Shown piece by piece: positions 62,512-64,000 of a stretch of DNA of 64,000 nt (position 1 is its first letter; each line of letters starts with the position of its first letter). The DNA is from Gammaproteobacteria bacterium (lineage in GTDB: Bacteria; Pseudomonadota; Gammaproteobacteria; Pseudomonadales; Azotimanducaceae), in the NCBI GenBank assembly GCA_026707945.1, contig JAPOVV010000041.1, positions 62,001 to 126,000 of the forward strand, in the 5' to 3' direction. The notes under the pieces are model-generated. The model was not told the DNA's origin. It saw only the letters and a list, made by a program, of their open reading frames with translations, and did not search any database. A program made the position numbers and the translations under genes.

Positions 62512-64000
62512 ATGCAGAATCACTTCAACAAGTGGGTGTCGCTTGTCGCTGTTGCGGGCCTTATCTGGTCGGCTGGTGCCTTTGGGCAGCAAGCCGACGA
62601 AGCAGATGAGGAAGAAGAAGAGGAAGCGGAGGAAGTAGAAGAACTGATCGTGACGGGGTCATTTATCCGTCGCGATAACTTCGACTTGCCGTCGCCGATG
62701 CACGTAACAGACGAGCTCGATATTGAGCTTGCAGGCACACCCGATATGGGAGACATCATCTTCGACCAAACGTTCCAATTTGGCGTCAACGCCAATGCGG
62801 CTCCGTTTGAAGGTGACGCTGCCGATGACCAACAGTGGAACCAAGGCTCAGAGGTCTGGGCCAACATCCGCGGGTTGGGCGCACGCGCCACAATGACCAT
62901 GATGGACTCTCATCGACTACCCGCGGATACGAATACGTGGGGACGTCGAACTGGCGTTGACGTAACCAATACCTATCCGCAAATTGCGGTCGGGCGCGTT
63001 GAGACGATTCTCGACGGTGCGTCCGCCCTCTATGGTGCGGAAGCGGTTGCTGGCGTTATCAACATCATCCCGAACAAGAACTTTGAAGGTCTTCGGGTCA
63101 ACTACAACAACCAAATGGCTTTGCGCGGAGGTGCGCCGAACCAAGGGTTGTCGATGATTGCCGGTGCCCAAGGTGAGCGTACAAAAGCTGTCTTCTCGTT
63201 GGAATTGCGAGATATCAGCCAGATGGCGCATACGGAACGTCCAGAGTACATCGTTGGATTGCGGAATCCGTGGAATCTACAGATTGCGCCTGGTTGGTCA
63301 GACTCAGGTGGTCGTAGCAACCCGGGTGATTGGCGCATACCGCAACGAAACTCAACGGGTGAAATTAGCTATGGGCCGTTACCCGAGGACGTACTTCACA
63401 ACGCAGGTAATAGACTTGCAGATTCGCTTGGGACCGTTCCCGAAAACTGGCGTCAACTTGGTTCAGGTGAATGGTCGAACTATTACCCAGATCCTGGCTG
63501 CGCTTATGGCTTTGGTGCTGGATACGATGACAATGGGACCGTTGATGAACGTGTCGTACGACTCAGTACCGACGATCAAGCCATTGATTCAAGAACTGGT
63601 GAACCGGCAGATGTGAGACCTTGGCAGTGGGTTAAGAACGACTACGATAAGCGTGGTAGTTTCTTAAACGGTATCTTGACGCCATGGGGCGGTGGAGGTA
63701 ACTGTCGAAACATCATCGCCGACATGCAAGACATGCAGGCCGAGTCCGATCAATACAAAGGATATGCGTTCTTTGAGCATGAATTCAATGACTACGTGAG
63801 CATCCACGGTGAGATCGGCTTAACTGTATTGGATTACTACACTCGAGACGTGACTGGTGGACTGGACGAAACGCCTTCAGGTATGTGGTTTGGTAAGCGC
63901 GTACCGATCGCGATCGGTTCCAATCCTGGAAACCCGTTCCGGGCAATCGCTCAAAACTCTTGGTACGATCCAGCAACTGGTGCGACGTTTGGGAGTGGCT
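62512..64000 (+). CDS. TonB-dependent outer-membrane receptor, N-terminal 496 residues (3' end outside window)
   Basis: The frame is open to the right edge. Signal peptide 1-25, acidic linker of Glu/Asp (29-44), TonB-box region LIVTGSFIRR (45-54), then a plug with ANIRGLGARATMTMMDSHRLP and ETILDGASALYGAEAVAGVINIIP, marking the large Oar/CirA-like class. The barrel begins near residue 200. AGGGGAGGA lies 5-6 bases before the ATG. It is the fourth TonB receptor here and may take up the ligand handled by the neighbouring CRTAC1/TPR/Sel1 proteins, an inference from position only. Confidence 0.92.
   Translation, partial: MQNHFNKWVSLVAVAGLIWSAGAFGQQADEADEEEEEEAEEVEELIVTGSFIRRDNFDLPSPMHVTDELDIELAGTPDMGDIIFDQTFQFGVNANAAPFEGDAADDQQWNQGSEVWANIRGLGARATMTMMDSHRLPADTNTWGRRTGVDVTNTYPQIAVGRVETILDGASALYGAEAVAGVINIIPNKNFEGLRVNYNNQMALRGGAPNQGLSMIAGAQGERTKAVFSLELRDISQMAHTERPEYIVGLRNPWNLQIAPGWSDSGGRSNPGDWRIPQRNSTGEISYGPLPEDVLHNAGNRLADSLGTVPENWRQLGSGEWSNYYPDPGCAYGFGAGYDDNGTVDERVVRLSTDDQAIDSRTGEPADVRPWQWVKNDYDKRGSFLNGILTPWGGGGNCRNIIADMQDMQAESDQYKGYAFFEHEFNDYVSIHGEIGLTVLDYYTRDVTGGLDETPSGMWFGKRVPIAIGSNPGNPFRAIAQNSWYDPATGATFGSG

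Noticed and set aside
62247-62638. Several small frames on both strands before the last receptor
   Set aside because: They overlap the promoter and the receptor start, lack ribosome sites and show no family-like sequence.

Overview
The window looks like chromosome from a marine or aquatic-type gammaproteobacterium rich in TonB-dependent receptors. The argH / hemC-hemD-hemX-hemY arrangement with hemB and rho close by, the Mg-type HemB, tRNA 2-selenouridine synthase, GTG and TTG starts, and tightly packed genes on both strands all fit that group. I cannot name a genus. No rRNA, tRNA, CRISPR array, phage or insertion sequence is visible. The only small selfish-type module is a VapBC-like toxin-antitoxin pair near 58.2 kb.

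Layout. 0-8.2 kb: the 3' half of a MetY-type enzyme, a CurA-type reductase, and a zinc-acquisition block. That block holds two ZnuD-like TonB receptors, each with two His/Glu-rich loops. The first lies under a perfect 41-bp palindrome whose core matches the Zur consensus. The second follows a small secreted His/Cys protein and has a shorter palindrome far upstream. 8.4-30.4 kb is mostly metabolic: an AGPS-like FAD oxidase, an epoxide-hydrolase-like enzyme, alanine racemase, SDR, class-III aminotransferase, YbdK-type ligase, serine hydrolase, a thiolase-fold protein, MCC-type carboxyltransferase, Lrp regulator divergent from a fused indolepyruvate:ferredoxin oxidoreductase-like enzyme, SelU with a Sel1/TPR lipoprotein, MsrA, an MFS carrier, an NTF2-like protein and a Nudix hydrolase.

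30.4-37.5 kb is a same-strand set. It starts with an 870-residue exported protein that fuses a CCP/Nna1-like M14 zinc carboxypeptidase to a complete argininosuccinate-lyase-superfamily domain. A TonB receptor, a ClpP-like serine peptidase and a KANL3/Tex30-like hydrolase follow. 37.6-49.1 kb holds a Baeyer-Villiger-type monooxygenase, a DAO-type flavoprotein, a small secreted protein, then housekeeping tetrapyrrole genes (hemB, hemCDXY), argH and rho.

49.3-64 kb is a surface/periplasmic block. Three separate pairs each combine an FG-GAP/ASPIC-UnbV (CRTAC1-like) propeller protein with a TPR protein, two in one gene order and one reversed. Between pairs one and two lie three tandem paralogous secreted Sel1-like proteins. 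Each of these carries, just after the signal peptide, a short motif (LIVQG, IVVIG, LIVTG) like the TonB-box region of the TonB receptors here. The block ends in the 5' half of another TonB receptor.

The strongest leads are the M14-lyase fusion with its receptor/peptidase neighbours, the triplicated CRTAC1-TPR pairs with TonB-box-like Sel1 proteins, and the putative zinc regulon. All functions are inferred from reading the sequence; no database search was run.
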